From the NCBI GenBank assembly GCA_007570785.1, contig ML660201.1:40252863-40316862 (forward strand): a stretch of DNA of 64,000 nucleotides, written 5' to 3'. The notes beneath the pieces were generated by a model, which was not told where the DNA came from, searched no databases, and saw only the letters and a list, made by a program, of their open reading frames with translations. Both the position numbers and the translations under genes were made by a program. This document shows, piece by piece, positions 21,381 to 33,584 of this stretch (position 1 is the stretch's first letter; the number at the start of each line of letters is the position of its first letter). Origin of the DNA: Antilocapra americana. Lineage: Eukaryota; Chordata; Mammalia; Artiodactyla; Antilocapridae.

Positions 21381-23372
21381 CAGTACCTGATGAACTATCG
21401 ATGGAGGTTCGTGACATTGTATAGGAGACAGAGATCAAGACCATCCCCAAGAAAAAGAAATGCAAAAAAAGCAAAATGGCTGTCTGAGGAGGCCTTACAA
21501 ATAGCTGTGAAAAGAACAGAAGCGAGAAGCAAAAGAGAAAAGAAAAGATAAACCCATCTGAAAGCAGTGTTCCAAAGAATAGCAAGGAGAGATAAGAAAG
21601 CCGTCCTCAGTGGTCAGTGCAAAGAAATAGAGGAAGACAATGGAATGGGAAAGACTAGAGATCTCTTCAAGAAAATTAGAGATACCAAGGGAACATTTCA
21701 TGCAAAGATGGGCTCATTAAAGGACAGAAATGGTATGGACCTAACAGAAGCAGAAGATACTAAAAAGAGGTGGCAAGAATAGACAGAAGAACTGTACAGA
21801 AAAGATCTTCATGACCCAGATAACCACGATGGTGTGATCACTCACCTAGAGCCAGACATCCTGGAATGTGAGGTTGGGTGGGCCTTGGAAGCATCACTAT
21901 GAACAAAGCTAGTGGAGGTGATGAAATTCCAGTTGAACTGTTTCAAATCCTGAAAGATGATGCTGTGAAAGTGCTGCACTCAATATGCCAGCCAATTTGT
22001 AAAACTCAGCAGTGGCCTGGAAAAAGACTGGAAAAGGTCAGTTTTTATTCCAATCCCAAAGAAAGGCAATGTCAAAGAATGTTCAAACTACTGCACAATT
22101 GCACTCATCTCACATGCTAGTAAAGTAATGCTCAAAATTCTTCAAGCCAGGCTTCAACAACACATGAACTGTGAACTTTCAGATGTTCAAGCTGGTTTTA
22201 GAAAAGGCAGAGGAACCAGAAATCAAATTGCCAACATTCGCTGGATCATTGAAAAAGCAAGAGAGTTCCAGAAAAACATCTATTTCTGCTTTAATGACTA
22301 TGCCAAAGCCTTTGACTATGTGGATCACAACAAACTGGAAAATTCTGAAAGAGATGGGAATATCAGACCATCTGACCTGTCTCTTGAGAAATCTGTATGC
22401 AGGTCAAGAAGCAACAGTTAGAACTGGACATGGAACAACAGACTGGTTCCACATAGGAAAAGGAGTATGTCAAGGCTGTATATTGTCACCCTGCTTATTG
22501 AACTTATATGCAGAGTACATCATGAGAAATGCTGGGCTAGATGAAGCACAAGCTGGAATCAAGATTGCTGGGAGAAATATCAATAACCTCAGATATGCAG
22601 ATGACACCACCCTTATGGCAGAAAGTAAAGAAGAACTAAAGAGCCTCTTAAAAGTAAAAGAGGAGAGTGAAAACTTTGGTTTAAAGCTCAACATTTAGAA
22701 AACTGAGATCATGGCATCTGGTCCCATCACTTCATGGTAAATAGTTGGGAAAGCAGTGGAAAGAGTGTCAGACTTTATTTTTCTGGGCTCCCAAATCACT
22801 GCAGATGGTGATTGCAGCCATGAAATTAAAAGACGCTTGCTCCTTGGAAGAAGAGCTATGACCAAACCTAGACAGCATATTAAAAAGCAGAGATGTTACT
22901 TTGCCAACAAAGGGCTGTCTAGTCAAGGCTATGGTTTTTCCAGTGGTCATATATGGATGTGAGAGTTGGACTGTAAAGAAAGCTGAGCGCCAAAGAATTG
23001 ATGCTTTTGAACTGTGGTGTTGGAGAAGACTCTTGAGAGTCCCTTGGACTGCAAGGAGATCCAACCAGTCCAACTTAAAGGAGATCAGTCTGGGTGTTCA
23101 TTGGAAGGACTGATGTTGAAGCTGAAAACTCCAATGCTTTGGCCACCTTATGGGGATAGCTGACTCATTGGAAAAGACCCTGCTTCTGGGAAAGATTGAA
23201 GGCAGCAGGAAAAGAGGACGACAGAGGATGAGATGGTTGGATGGCATCACCGACTCAATGGACATGAGTTTTACTCCAGGAGTTGGTGATGGACAGGGAG
23301 GCCTGGTGTGCTGCAGTCCATGCGGTTGCGAAGAGTCGGACATGACTGAGCGACTGAAATGAACCCAGTGTT
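21381..23372 (+). mobile_element. BovB retrotransposon, longest copy (copy 2)
   Basis: About 2 kb of BovB, covering most of the reverse-transcriptase region of ORF2 and the 3' tail. Recognisable parts are GATTTTAGAAAAGGCAGAGG (fingers region around 22195), the YADD catalytic codons TAT GCA GAT GAC (22594-22605) followed by TTLMA, and the end GACATGACTGAGCGACTG. The ORF is broken by stops and frameshifts (for example a TAG at 21780-21782), so it cannot make a working enzyme. CAGTGTATAATG (21366-21377) and CAGTGTGTAATG (23373-23384) flank it as an 11/12 target-site duplication. The 5' end, with the endonuclease, is missing. Confidence 0.93.
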
Positions 23373-23442
23373 CAGTGTGTAATGATGTGTTATGCATAAT
23401 ATACATATTATACAATATTATATAATAGAATGTTTTACATAT

Positions 23443-23446
23443 TGTG

Positions 23447-23482
<36 letters not shown>
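23443..23482 (+). repeat. (TA)n(CA)n microsatellite
   Basis: About 27 bp of TA repeats followed by about 12 bp of CA repeats lie just 3' of the BovB insertion, in an AT-rich stretch. Confidence 0.95.
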
Positions 23483-24424
23483 TGTTACATACATAGGAGA
23501 GTGAGCAAGAATGAGAATAAGAGAAGGAGAGAGAGATATTTATTTTGAATAATTGGTGATTCTTGTATGTGATTGTGGAGGCTTGGAAGTTAAAAGTCTG
23601 CAGAGTAGGCTAGCAAGCTGGTGACTCAGGGAAGAGTTGCAGTTTGAATCCCAGGGCCATCTGCTGGCACAGTGCCTTCCTGCTAGTGGAGATCAGTCAT
23701 TGTTCAGTTAAGGCCTTTGACTGTTTAGATAAGGCCCATCCATGTTATGAACACAGATTGTTTTACTCTAACTCTATTGGTTTAAATGTTAATTTTATCT
23801 AAAAAAAATTCCTGTACCTTCACAGAAACATCTTGAATAATGTTTGATGAAATATCTGAGCCTTAGGGTCTAGCCAAGTTGATATTTAAAATGAAGTATC
23901 ACAGAGGTTAGGATACTGTTTGAAGTTGTTCAGAAGAAAGAAATAAGGCGATGGGAAGCAGAAGTGTGGTATTGTTACAACAGGAGGACATTTCAGAAAG
24001 AACTTCGTCTGCCATGACTAACTGCAAAATAAGGCCATCCCTCTGCAGTTAGAGAGCAACAGACTGCATGGATTGGCAGATGGCGTTGGGGCAGGAGTGG
24101 CTGAGATTTTCTGCCTTTGAGTTGAATGGATTTTTCTTACATTTCACTTTTAGATCAGAGGCCTGAGAATTCACAGCCCTAAGTGGGCAGGGCCATTTAT
24201 CTGCAGCTACTGGGTGCTTGTTCAGTAGTTTTATCTCAATTGCTTAATGTGCCAATACCGCATTTGTGTTTTAGCCTAAACTTGGGAGACGGCTCCTGTC
24301 TCCTGAGCCGCCAGCTGCCACACAGCTGTGGTGACCGGTGGGTCACTGGCCACAGAAACTGTTGGTGCCCAGGGCTGTCTGTGGGGGAACTCAGGCTGCA
24401 TGTGTAAACGTGGGATCCCAGACA

Positions 24425-25345
24425 ACATTATTATAGTTTTAATTGCATTTCTTTTTTTTATTGAGATATGTCACATACCATAAAATCAACCACATTAAAA
24501 TATACAATTTAGTAGTTTTTAGTATATTCACAAGGTTGTGTAGCCATTACAACTGTCTGATTCCAGAATATTTTCATCATCACAAAGTACAACATTTATT
24601 TTGAAAGTAAACATTCAAGAACATTGTCCCATGATGAGATCTGTCCTATCAGTACATAAACGTGCATGCTGTCATTTTTTCCAATTTAAAGAAAAAAAGA
24701 AAACAACCCACCCACTTCTTTCCTCTAGACTCCCATTTCTTTTCAGTTGAGAGCAGAATTTCTTGAAAGAATTGTCTGCAGCTGCTGACTCCCAATTATT
24801 TGACCCCTGCACGTTCTCACTATTTTTTAATAAAAAAGAGTGATAAACGTAAAATTTACCATCCTAGACATCTCTAAGTGTCCACTTTAGAGTATTAGAG
24901 TTAAGTAGTGTTAAGTATGTTCACACAGTTGTGCAGCAGTTTGCTGAACTTCTTCATCTTGCAGATCTAAAACCCGATATCCATTAAATGACTGTTCTAC
25001 ATTTCTCCCTCTCCCCAGACCCTAGTAGCCACCATTCTGTTTTCCATCACTATGAATTCACTACTCTAGATGCCCCCTACAAGTAGAATCAATATGGGTA
25101 TTTGTGAGGCAGTATTTGTGTTTCTTGGTGACTGGCTTCTTTCATTTAGTTTAGTGTCTTCAGTTTACATCCAAGTTGTGGCATGTGTCAGAATGTGCTT
25201 CGTTTTTTTCCCTAAGGCTGAATAATATGCCCTTGTATGTTAAAAGATCACATTTTGATTGTCCATTCATCTGTAGTGGAGGCATTTGGTTTGCTTCCAC
25301 TTTGGCAACCGGATTATGTTGCCATCCCAATGCTCTATCTCGTTT
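24425..25345 (-). mobile_element. Old L1 3' UTR copies (antisense)
   Basis: ATTGAGATATGTCACATACC, ATAAAATCAACCACATTAAA and CACAAGGTTGTGTAGCC are reversed L1MA/MB-type 3' UTR text. A second similar block begins near 24830 and carries CATTCTGTTTTCCATCAC and GACTGGCTTCTTTCATTTAG. Confidence 0.7.
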
Positions 25346-25480
25346 TTCTTTTTTTTAAGACTATTTTGGCTGTGCTGCACAGTATGTGAGATGTTATTAG
25401 TTCCCCCACCCAGGGATTGAACCTGGGCCCTCTGCATTGGCAGCGAGGCATCTTAACCACTGGACCACCAAGGAAGTCTC
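25345..25480 (-). mobile_element. CHR-type SINE, short form (antisense)
   Basis: TTTTGGCTGTGCTGCACAG, CACCCAGGGATTGAACCTGG, GCATTGGCAGCGAGGC and TGGACCACCAAGGAAGTC are reversed CHR features; the poly-T is the reversed A-tail. Confidence 0.85.
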
Positions 25481-25544
25481 ACAATAGTCTTGTAAGCCCG
25501 TTATTCCTCATGAATATCTCTTGGCCAGGTCTGCCGTGACTGCC

Positions 25545-26065
25545 GTGTTCTTCATCCCAGTGGCCTATTTTCTAGCCCCATCCTGCTTGGCTGCCAGCAG
25601 TGTTTGATGGTTGGCCATTTTCTCTTCCTTGAAGCTCTTTCTTTACCTCACTTCCTGGACACTGGTCGTCTTCCCACACCTCAGTTAAGGGCAGTTCTAT
25701 CACTGCTCATCACCCTTGCTGCTACCCCCCTTGTCCAGCCCCTCTTCGACATAACTCAGTTTCTCACTTCCTTCACCTTTACTTAGAGATCACCTTCTCT
25801 GGCCATCATATCTAAACTGTCACCGCTACCCCAGCGCTCCTCTCTACGTTTCTAGAGTTATTTTTGTCTCTTAACTTCTGTCACCGTCCAGTGTAGCATA
25901 TATTTTGCTTATTCATCTTATCCATTTTCTGCCTCCCCTGTTAGAAGGGAAATTCCACGAGGGCTGGGGTTTTTCTTCTGTTTTGTTCCCTGCCATATCC
26001 CCCACATTTCACCTGGCACTGAGTAGACATTCAGTAAATATTTGTTGAACCAGTAAATAAAATTT
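25545..26065 (+). repeat. L2 copy (3' end)
   Basis: AAATTCCACGAGGGCTGGGG, TTTGTTCCCTGCCATATCC and the end CAGTAAATATTTGTTGAACC are the typical L2 3' end. The upstream part fits L2 ORF2 tail sequence. Confidence 0.8.
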
Positions 26066-26984
26066 TGGAAAACAGAGATTAAAAGCCATTTATGATTCTC
26101 TCTTTATGATAAAATTCTTGCCATATTTTCTTACATGTGAATTGTTATATATGTTTGTCTGTATTTGTGTGTCCTGTTTTTTCCCACCAGACATTACTCC
26201 AGAAGACTTCTTTTATTCTTAAGTTGCTACATAATCTTCATGATTAGTTGCTAAACAGCTGCATATTGTTTTCACTGAATGGATGTAGCAATTTTATTTA
26301 ACCTTGTTGTTTTGTTTAGTACTCTTGGGCAGCTTCCAGTTTGTTGCTATTGGAGATTACACCACAGTGGCTGTCGGGCATGTGCCCTCCCTCCCTCCCT
26401 CTCCTCTGAAAAGAGTCCTCATTCTTTTGATCCCAGGAGGGGACTGCGGCCCAGGCTGGGCCCATCGTGGTTCCCCAGCCATTTGGCTGCGGTGATTGGT
26501 CAAGGGATGCATATAGGCCCAGCCAGGACAGGCCCTGGGCTTCCCTCAGGTCACCCTTACTCAAAAGTGGCTGAATAGATGCTCAGAGGCACCAGAGCTG
26601 TAAGGGAGGGGCCCCTTCCTTACAGAGAATAGAGTGGTGATTGTATAAGGAGGGAAATGGGCCCATCGTCTGTGGATCCAATGCCTGGACTGAGCTGTTT
26701 CATTATGCCTCCAACAAATTCCCCTTTTCACTGATGTAGGTAGAATTGGATTTCTCACTGCAAAGAGAGTCTAGAATAATCCAACTCAATGGAGCATCCC
26801 CACTCACTCCTACCCCTGCCCCCACTCCCTTTTTTAGTTCTTTAGTCTAGAGCAAGGAAAGAGGTTTCAGGGTACCTAAGGCATCTTGCAGAGCAGAAAA
26901 TGCATTTTAGTGGAAGAGCTCAATTAATATTATTACTTTTTTTTTTTGGTCATACTACAGAGACAGTGTGAAAGCATCATCAAT

Positions 26985-27170
26985 TTGTACTCAGATGCTG
27001 GCACTACTATCCAATAGGAGTAACCTCAGTTTATTTGTCTGTAAAATGGGGGTGAAAATAATCACACCCCACCTCAGGGAATTGTTTTGAGGACTAAATG
27101 AGTTAACAGACAAAATCTTCAGAATGGTGTGTAGCAGAGTGAGGGATCACTCACTGAGCATTAGCTGTGG
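26985..27170 (+). repeat. MIR SINE copy
   Basis: AACCTCAGTTTATTTGTCTG, TAAAATGGGGGTGAAAATAA and TTTTGAGGACTAAATGAG are in MIR order. Confidence 0.85.
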
Positions 27171-27179
27171 CAGCTGCTG

Positions 27180-28015
27180 GGTTATGATGCCCAACTCTTA
27201 AAAGGATGTGCATGCTCAGGCATGTCCAGCTCTTTTCAGCCCCATAGGCCATGGCCCGCCAGGCTCCTCTGTCTATGGAATTTTTCAGGCAAGAACGCTG
27301 GCGTGAGTTGCCATTTCCTCCTCTAGGGCATCTTCCCGACCCAGGGATCAAACCCGCATCACCTGCATTGGCAGGCGGATTCTTTACCACTGATCCACTT
27401 GGGAAGCCCGTCTTAAAAGACCAAGAGGAGTTAAACATAGAACTCCCATGTGATGTACTAATAGCAATTCCATTCCCGTGTGTATACCCATGAGAATTGG
27501 GTATGCCCATAAGCATACCCAGAGATACTTGCACACCCGTATTTGTACCAGTGTTATTCACAGTAGCTGATAAGTGAAAACAGCTCACGTGTGCATTGGT
27601 GCATGAATGGGTAGACAGAACACGGCATATTACTCAGCCACAGAAAGGGAGGAAACAAGCCGCAACTTGAATGTACCTTGAAAACAAGGCTAAGTGAAGT
27701 AAGCCAGGTACAGTAGGACAAATCTTGTTATGATTCCACTTCTATGAGGTATGAACAGGCAAATTCATATAGATAGAAAGTAGAATGAAGGTTACTAGGG
27801 CCCAGGGGGTGGCAGGCCCCGCTATGCACTAAGCAACTCGTGTTTAATGAGTATGGAGCTTCTGTTTGGGATGATGACAAAGTTTTGAGATGGATAATGG
27901 TGATAGTTGTACAACATTGCGAATGTGTTTAGTGCTACTGAATTATATACTTAAAAATGGTTAAAATGGTAAATTTCATGTTGTAAATTTTTCCACACCA
28001 AAAAAAAAAAAAAGT
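27180..28015 (+). mobile_element. L1 3' end, split by a Bov-tA SINE
   Basis: The end of ORF2 (GGAGTTAAACATAGAACTC, CAATTCCATTCCCGTGTG) runs into a 3' UTR (TTTGGGATGATGACAAAG, GAGATGGATAATGGTGATAG, TACTTAAAAATGGTTAAAAT) and an A-rich tail at about 28001-28013. This fits L1MA/MB. It is truncated and degraded. Confidence 0.8.
27205..27410 (-). mobile_element. Bov-tA SINE (antisense) with perfect TSD
   Basis: The reversed tail (CATGTCCAGCTCTTTTCAGC) and reversed head (ACTGATCCACTTGGGAAGC) are complete. TCTTAAAAG occurs at 27196-27204 and 27411-27419, a 9/9 target-site duplication. Confidence 0.92.
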
Positions 28016-28579
28016 ATAAGAGGAGTTAGAGGGTGTGAATGTGTGTAAAGTATGGTGGGTCTCCTGGATTTTTTCTTGACATATTCAAGTTAACTCAAAA
28101 TGAAGCAAAATACAATGAAAAAAACAGCACAGATTGAAACAGGAGTGGTGGGTGGTGGCAGCAGCAATGGGGTAAACTACCCGAGCCCACAGCATCTTTC
28201 TAATGTTTCATACTGCAGGCTGGACCTGGCGTGGGCCAAGCAGGCCACCAGGCCGGAGGGTGGAAGATGAGGGACAAGGAGAGGGTCCAAAGGAGTGTTC
28301 TTAGTGACTGTGTGAGTCCTGTCCCGGGGTCAGATGGGCCCAACCCAGAGCTAGAGACCATGTGAGTCACTGCTCACCCTCCAGGAAACACAGGGATGTG
28401 GCAGGGAGGGGCTGGGCTGTGACTCAGAGACCTTGGCCTCTGTTGGCTTCCCTCTGTGGGGGTGGAGCCAGGTGGACCCACTTCTGTGCAGGCATTGAGA
28501 AGGCTCCCCAGCAGAGTCTTAAAGTTGTCCAGAGTTCTTTCCCTGCTCGTTTTTGGAAACACAAACACAATAATAATAG

Positions 28580-28765
28580 CAGCGGACATTGCTTGAGCAA
28601 TAGTGTGCACAGGGCTCTGCGCATTTAATCTTCTTCAAGCCTCATCTCACCCTGTCAGCTAGTCTTATCAGTCCCACTTTATAGATGAGAAAATGGGCTT
28701 GTAGGGATGAAGCAACTTGCCTGAGGCCACACAGGCTGCAAGTGGCAGAGATTCAGGAGGCTGGA
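28580..28765 (-). repeat. MIR SINE copy (antisense)
   Basis: AAGCCTCATCTCACCCTGTC, CCCACTTTATAGATGAG, AAAATGGGC and AGCAACTTGCCTGAGGCC then CACACAGGCTGCAAGTGGC are in antisense MIR order. Confidence 0.85.
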
Positions 28766-30056
28766 TTTGTAACCATGACGACACATAAACACACACACAC
28801 ATTCGCACAAGATTAGACTCCAATATGTGACTTTATCTCTGGGTCTTAGTTTTAACGACAACTTTAATACCTTTTTCTTTGTGCTGGTGAAAAAAGTTGG
28901 AAAATACAGATAACAAGTATATTTAACAACAAAAAGATCATTCAGTCTGGTTGCATTTTAGCATTTCAGTTCATTTTTATTGATTCCTTTGGGATCCTGT
29001 AGGGTGGATGACATTAAACAAACCCAGTGAGTACTGAGTGCCCCTCACTCTGCAGGGCACTGTGAGTATCACAGTCATGACAGTTCTGTGCAATGTTTGT
29101 AAAACTGTGATGGTATTTCAGAAGGACCAGGCTCATTTGGAGCAAATTACTTTAAATATTCCAATAAATAGGTGTAGTATAGTTTGCCCTGGAGGGAGCA
29201 AGCTATAATATAATACTTGTTTCTAAGGCATTGTTTTTCTGTGTGTAAAAGGCCACATGTCTTGTTTAATGGAAAGAAACGTGTTCTTTCAGTATTTTAT
29301 TTGAAAGAGATTATGGGAAATATGTAATTTTTCCCTGCTTACCGCTGCTTCTTATGAATGTGGCAATGATGAGAACGGGACCAAAAAAGTTAAAATCCAG
29401 TGAATGGGGGGAAGGGAGATTCATCTTAGCTCATAGTTTAAATTTCATCTCCTGAGATTTTATTGGAGTTAACCAGTTGGCAAACTGATTCATCCAGGTG
29501 GCCCATCCTCAACTTTTTTCTTGTCTGTCTAGTATCAACAGAAAAATCAGTAAGAGAAAAGTTAAGCACCTTATTTTTTGTCCATTACAGTAAGAGACGT
29601 TCATTTATGCAATCATTCAACAAGTACATACTGAGTGGTATGACGGCTGGGGTTTAGTTCATTGGGAGAGGTATAGAAGAGAAAAGAATAGGAATGACTT
29701 GACTCTGGAGATTGGGTGATGGGTACGTTTTTTTCTGCTTTTGTATGTGTTTGAACTTTTGCATTCAAAACAGTTTGTGTGTTGTGATATTGAGCATTTC
29801 AGCCTTGGGCCAGGCCACGTACTAGGTGTTGGCGACGCCTTGATGGTCAAGACAGGCTCAGATTCTGCCCTTTTAGAATCAGAAGACACTCATTCAGGAA
29901 GCAAGTGCTAATCAAATAGTCACATGAATGTAAGTAAAATTACAGCTGTGATAAGTGCTGAGAAATCACCAGTTGAGATGCAAAAGTCTGTCAACTCCAT
30001 TTCACCCAGAATCGGTGGAGGTACTAAGTCCTTAGCTTGAGGTAGCAAGAAGGGAG

Positions 30057-30058
<2 letters not shown>

Positions 30059-30116
<58 letters not shown>
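30059..30116 (+). repeat. (GT)n microsatellite
   Basis: About 58 bp of nearly perfect GT repeats, with no interruption until GTATGTGC. Confidence 0.97.
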
Positions 30117-30121
<5 letters not shown>

Positions 30122-30329
30122 ATGGACATGCTCGCAAGTGTGCATTGGTGTGCAAGCTCAGGCAAGGCTGAGAGGCTGTGGTTCTTTGCCTGTCTGAACC
30201 ATGGTGTGATGGAAGGAATTCAGGGTAGACCAGCTAACTGAATGCTCTTCTAGAGAACTTATGTGTTCAAGAAGATAACAGAGCATAATTCTCCAATGAA
30301 TTCTGATTCTGATTAGAAAAAAAATCCAA

Positions 30330-30560
30330 CCTTTTTCTCACCTTTCACTGCATACTCTGCCACTCCCTGTCATGCCTTCTAACAAGATCCTAGTCCCTGT
30401 TGTTTCTCAGTCTTTGTGTACGCCATTCCTCCTGCCTAGAATGCTCTAACCCCTGCTCTTCTCAGGGCCAGCTCCTTTCCATAAATAGGTCTTGGCTCAA
30501 ATGTTGCAAGGGAGTCCTTCTCTTAGCACTTCTCTGTTTACTTTCTCTTCCCCCATTTTT
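30330..30560 (+). repeat. L2 copy
   Basis: GCCATTCCTCCTGCCTAGAA, TGCTCTAACCCCTGCTC and TTGGCTCAAATGTTGC match the 'ccttctgcctggaatgctc' region of L2. Confidence 0.65.
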
Positions 30561-31242
30561 TCTTAGTCTCTTCCCCAGGCTGTGAGCATGGTGACAACCG
30601 GGGTGTGTCTGGTTGTGTCCCATAGCGTCACTCACCCCTCGCCGGTACATGCAGACAATGGGTGCTCAGCACATCTGACAGCTGGGTGCTGTCCTGCATC
30701 ATCCCTGTGCATATTCCTACTTGATAATTTTGCATTCTAAAAGGATTTTGACCCATGGAGAGTTGTCAAAATAGACTTGAGGGAAGTCACAGAAGCTTAA
30801 TATGAGATGAGATTACTTTGTGTATGGTCTCTGTCCAGAAGTTCAAACAGTAGGGCCATGTACATCTGAATTCTCTTGGGCTGCAGGAGACGAGGCGAAA
30901 TGAGATGCTTCTGCAGGCTTGAGGTAAAGGAAAGGGGTGTTTGGGAAGCTGCATCTCGGGAGATGACAGAAGAAGGGGGTCCTTGTCTTCTGGTAATATC
31001 TGACAGGATGTTACCCTAGAAGTCTAACCCAACATCCATACTTCAAGCCTTATATAAAAATAGCTCAAGGTATGTTAAGGAATTAAATATAGAAGGCAAG
31101 TAAGTGGAGCTTCTAGAAGATAATAAGGAAGAATATCTGTATCAAATTAAATGAGGCACAGCTTTCTTAAACAAGACACAGAAAAGCACTGCCATAAAGA
31201 AAAAGTTTATAAATTGGACTTCATTGAAATTAAGAACTCTTG

Positions 31243-31657
31243 TCAACAGTAATATGAACATGGATGGACTTAGAGGGTATTATGCTAAATGAAATAAGTC
31301 AGAGAAAGAGAAATACTGTATGATACCACTTGTATGTGGAATCTAAAAAATACAACAGACTGGTGAACAAAACAAAAAAGCAAACTCACAGATACAAAGA
31401 ACAAACTAGTGGTTGCCACTGGGAAGAGGGAAAGGGGAGGGGCAAGATAGGGGTGAAAGTAAGTGAAGCCCACCAGGCTTCTCTGTCCGTGGGATTCTCC
31501 AGATAAGAATATTGAGTAAGACAGGGGTAAGGAGTTTAAAAAAAGGTTATTATGGAATTATATGAAATCATGTGTGTGAAACTTTTGAAAATTGTAAAGT
31601 ACTATAGAATTAGGAATTACTCAGTTAAAAAAAGTTTTAAAAAATTAGAAAAAAATA
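31243..31657 (+). mobile_element. L1 3' end nested in an older L1, with 15-bp TSD
   Basis: It begins mid-element (AATATGAACATGGATGGAC, AATACTGTATGATACCACTT, CTAAAAAATACAACAGACTG) and ends in an A-rich tail. AAATTAAGAACTCTT occurs at 31228-31242 and 31658-31672, a perfect 15-bp target duplication of host L1 sequence. This is a classic 5'-truncated target-primed insertion. Confidence 0.85.
31455..31507 (-). mobile_element. Short BOV-A/Bov-tA fragment
   Basis: CCCACCAGGCTTCTCTGTCC and GTGGGATTCTCCAGATAAGA are the middle of a reversed BOV-A monomer, with neither end of the SINE. It lies inside the nested L1. Confidence 0.65.
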
Positions 31658-31677
31658 AAATTAAGAACTCTTTAAAA

Positions 31678-31952
31678 GGACTTCTCTGGTGGTCTAGTGG
31701 TTAAAAATCCACCTGCCAATGCAGGGGACATAGTGGGTTCAATCCCTGCTCCAGGAAGATCCCACATGCTGCAGGACAACTAAGCTGGTGCATGCAGTGC
31801 AACCACTGAGCCTGTGCTCTAGAGCCTGGGAGTCGCAACTACTGAGCCTGTGTGCTCCACAACAAGAGAAGCCACTGCAATGAGAAGCCTGTGCACTAGA
31901 GAAAGCCCACGCACAGCCACAAAGACCCAGCACAACCAGTAAATGAATTATA
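31678..31952 (+). mobile_element. CHR-type SINE (sense)
   Basis: The head GGACTTCTCTGGTGGTCTAG, box B-like GGGTTCAATCCCTG, body GCACTAGAGAAAGCCCACGC and tail AAAGACCCAGCACAACCAG are complete. It lies just after the TSD of the nested L1, inside the old L1. Confidence 0.92.
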
Positions 31953-33584
31953 TTTTAAAAAGAGTGAAAAAGCAAGCTGTAGTCTGGGAGATAATATTTG
32001 AAATACATATGTCCAGCAAAGTGTTCATATCCAGAAGGTATATAAAACTGCTACAGACCTGTAAGAAACAATCCGATTTTAGAAAGGCAAAAGACTTGAG
32101 CAAGCATGTCACCAAAGAGGAGTCCAAAAGACAAGTAAATATGTATAGAAAGGTACTTAACCTTAGTAGTCATCAGAATATTTTAACCGCAGTAAGATAC
32201 CACTACATCTCCACCCAGAATGGCTGTAATAAAAAAGACTGACACAAAAGTGTTGGTAAAGACATGGAGTAACTGGAACTCTCGTATACTGCTAATGGGC
32301 ATATGCATTGGTACACCCACTTTGGAAAATCATTTTGGCAGTGTCTACCCAAACTAAATATATTCCTACTTATGTGGTAGCAATTCCACTCCCAGGTATA
32401 TACCCAACAGAAATGAGTGCCTATGAGTGCCTGAGGACTTGCCCAGGGAGGATAACAGCAGCTTTATTCATAATCACCAAAAGATGGAGACAACCCAGGT
32501 GCTCATCAACTAGCCATGTGAGTGAGCAAGTTGTGGTATGTCCACACAATGGCGTTTACTCAACAATGAAAAAGAGCCTTTGGGTAGGACACTAACTGGG
32601 TTGGGGAGGGGGGGAACATGAAGATGTGAGGGCTCTAAATGTTTTATGATTTGATTTAGTTGATGGTTACATTGGAGTATAAATATCTAAAAACAATAAC
32701 TTGTACACATTAGATTTGTGTAGTTTATATATGTTGCAAACTATTTTGTTACGTATGCATACATTTTGTTCTGTATGCAAAATATATGGTAGTCTTTCTC
32801 TAGAGTTGGTGAAGGAAGGTTGGGGAGCTGAAACAGTGTCCGAGGCCAGGGCAGGCCGGAGGGGAGGCAAGGCCGGAGTTCCCCCTGCCGTGGTGGCTCT
32901 AGTGTGTTCCTCCTCGTCCTCACCCACCTTGCCTTCACATCCTGCAGCATATGAGCAACAGTCACCATCACCACCAGTTCCTGGCCCGAGGCTCCCTTTG
33001 CCGAAAGGGCCGGTACTTGGGAGGGAGGGCGGCTGGCTGTTCCTAACTGTGGTGCTGTTGAAAGGAGAGATGCATCTATTTACGGCTGTCCTCGGAGTCC
33101 CTGAACATCCCATCCTGGAAGGGAGAGAACCTGCCTGTCGGCTAGCTTTACCCGAAACTGATGGTTAAATGGTGATGATGGTGGTTGGTGTTACTGTGTA
33201 GGTTGGAGGGGATCCAGTGAGGAGGTGGAAGCTGCTTCTGTCTGCCTGGGCCCGTCACTTGGCTCCCACACCTTGGGCTGATCCTCTGTAACAAACTAAA
33301 GTGTGTTGTGTAGGTTGCCCAGGGCAGCTTTGTGGGTCTGCTGTGGCAGATCTCCAAGCTGAATGGCATGAGGTTCCCTGGGCTGGGGTTGGTGCTCCAG
33401 AGGATCCCTGGCTCCATGCTGGGGTGCCCTTGCTGGTGTCTCTCTCTGACAGGCCTGGCTTCTTGAGAGAGAATAAGCACTCTGGTTGTGGATCTGACTT
33501 TTATCCGTTTATATCTTTGTGGTCTGCCATGTTCTGTCAAAGTTTTAAGCCACTTTACCAAGAGGTGATGAGGCAAGTGCAGGG

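Larger units (their letters stand above)
21298..23910 (+). repeat. Old interspersed repeat split by BovB copy 2
   Basis: The left end (GTGTATTGGGGTTCTCCAGA, GAAACAAAATCAGTGG) and the right part (ATTGTGGAGGCTTGGAAGTT, AAGGCCTTTGACTGTTTAG, GTCTAGCCAAGTTGATAT) are the two ends of a common old mammalian repeat whose family I cannot name for certain. BovB and a (TA)n(CA)n tract occupy its middle. Confidence 0.55.
31060..32730 (+). mobile_element. Old L1 ORF2 3' region, interrupted twice
   Basis: Old L1 ORF2 text starts with TTATAAATTGGACTTCATTG and resumes after 31960 with GAGATAATATTTGAAATAC, CCAGAAGGTATATAAAACTG, GATACCACTACATCTCC, CAATTCCACTCCCAGGTATA and AGATGGAGACAACCCAGG. A younger L1 3' end (31243-31657) and a CHR SINE (31678-31952) sit inside it. 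All frames are broken. Confidence 0.8.

Noticed and set aside
22171..22698. Reverse-transcriptase ORF as a host gene
   Set aside because: The protein text (RYADDTTLMA) and its flanks are BovB, and the frame is broken both upstream and downstream.
32701..33168. ORFs of about 150 codons on both strands
   Set aside because: Overlapping ORFs on opposite strands in a GC-richer patch, with no domain, splice signals or recognised protein.
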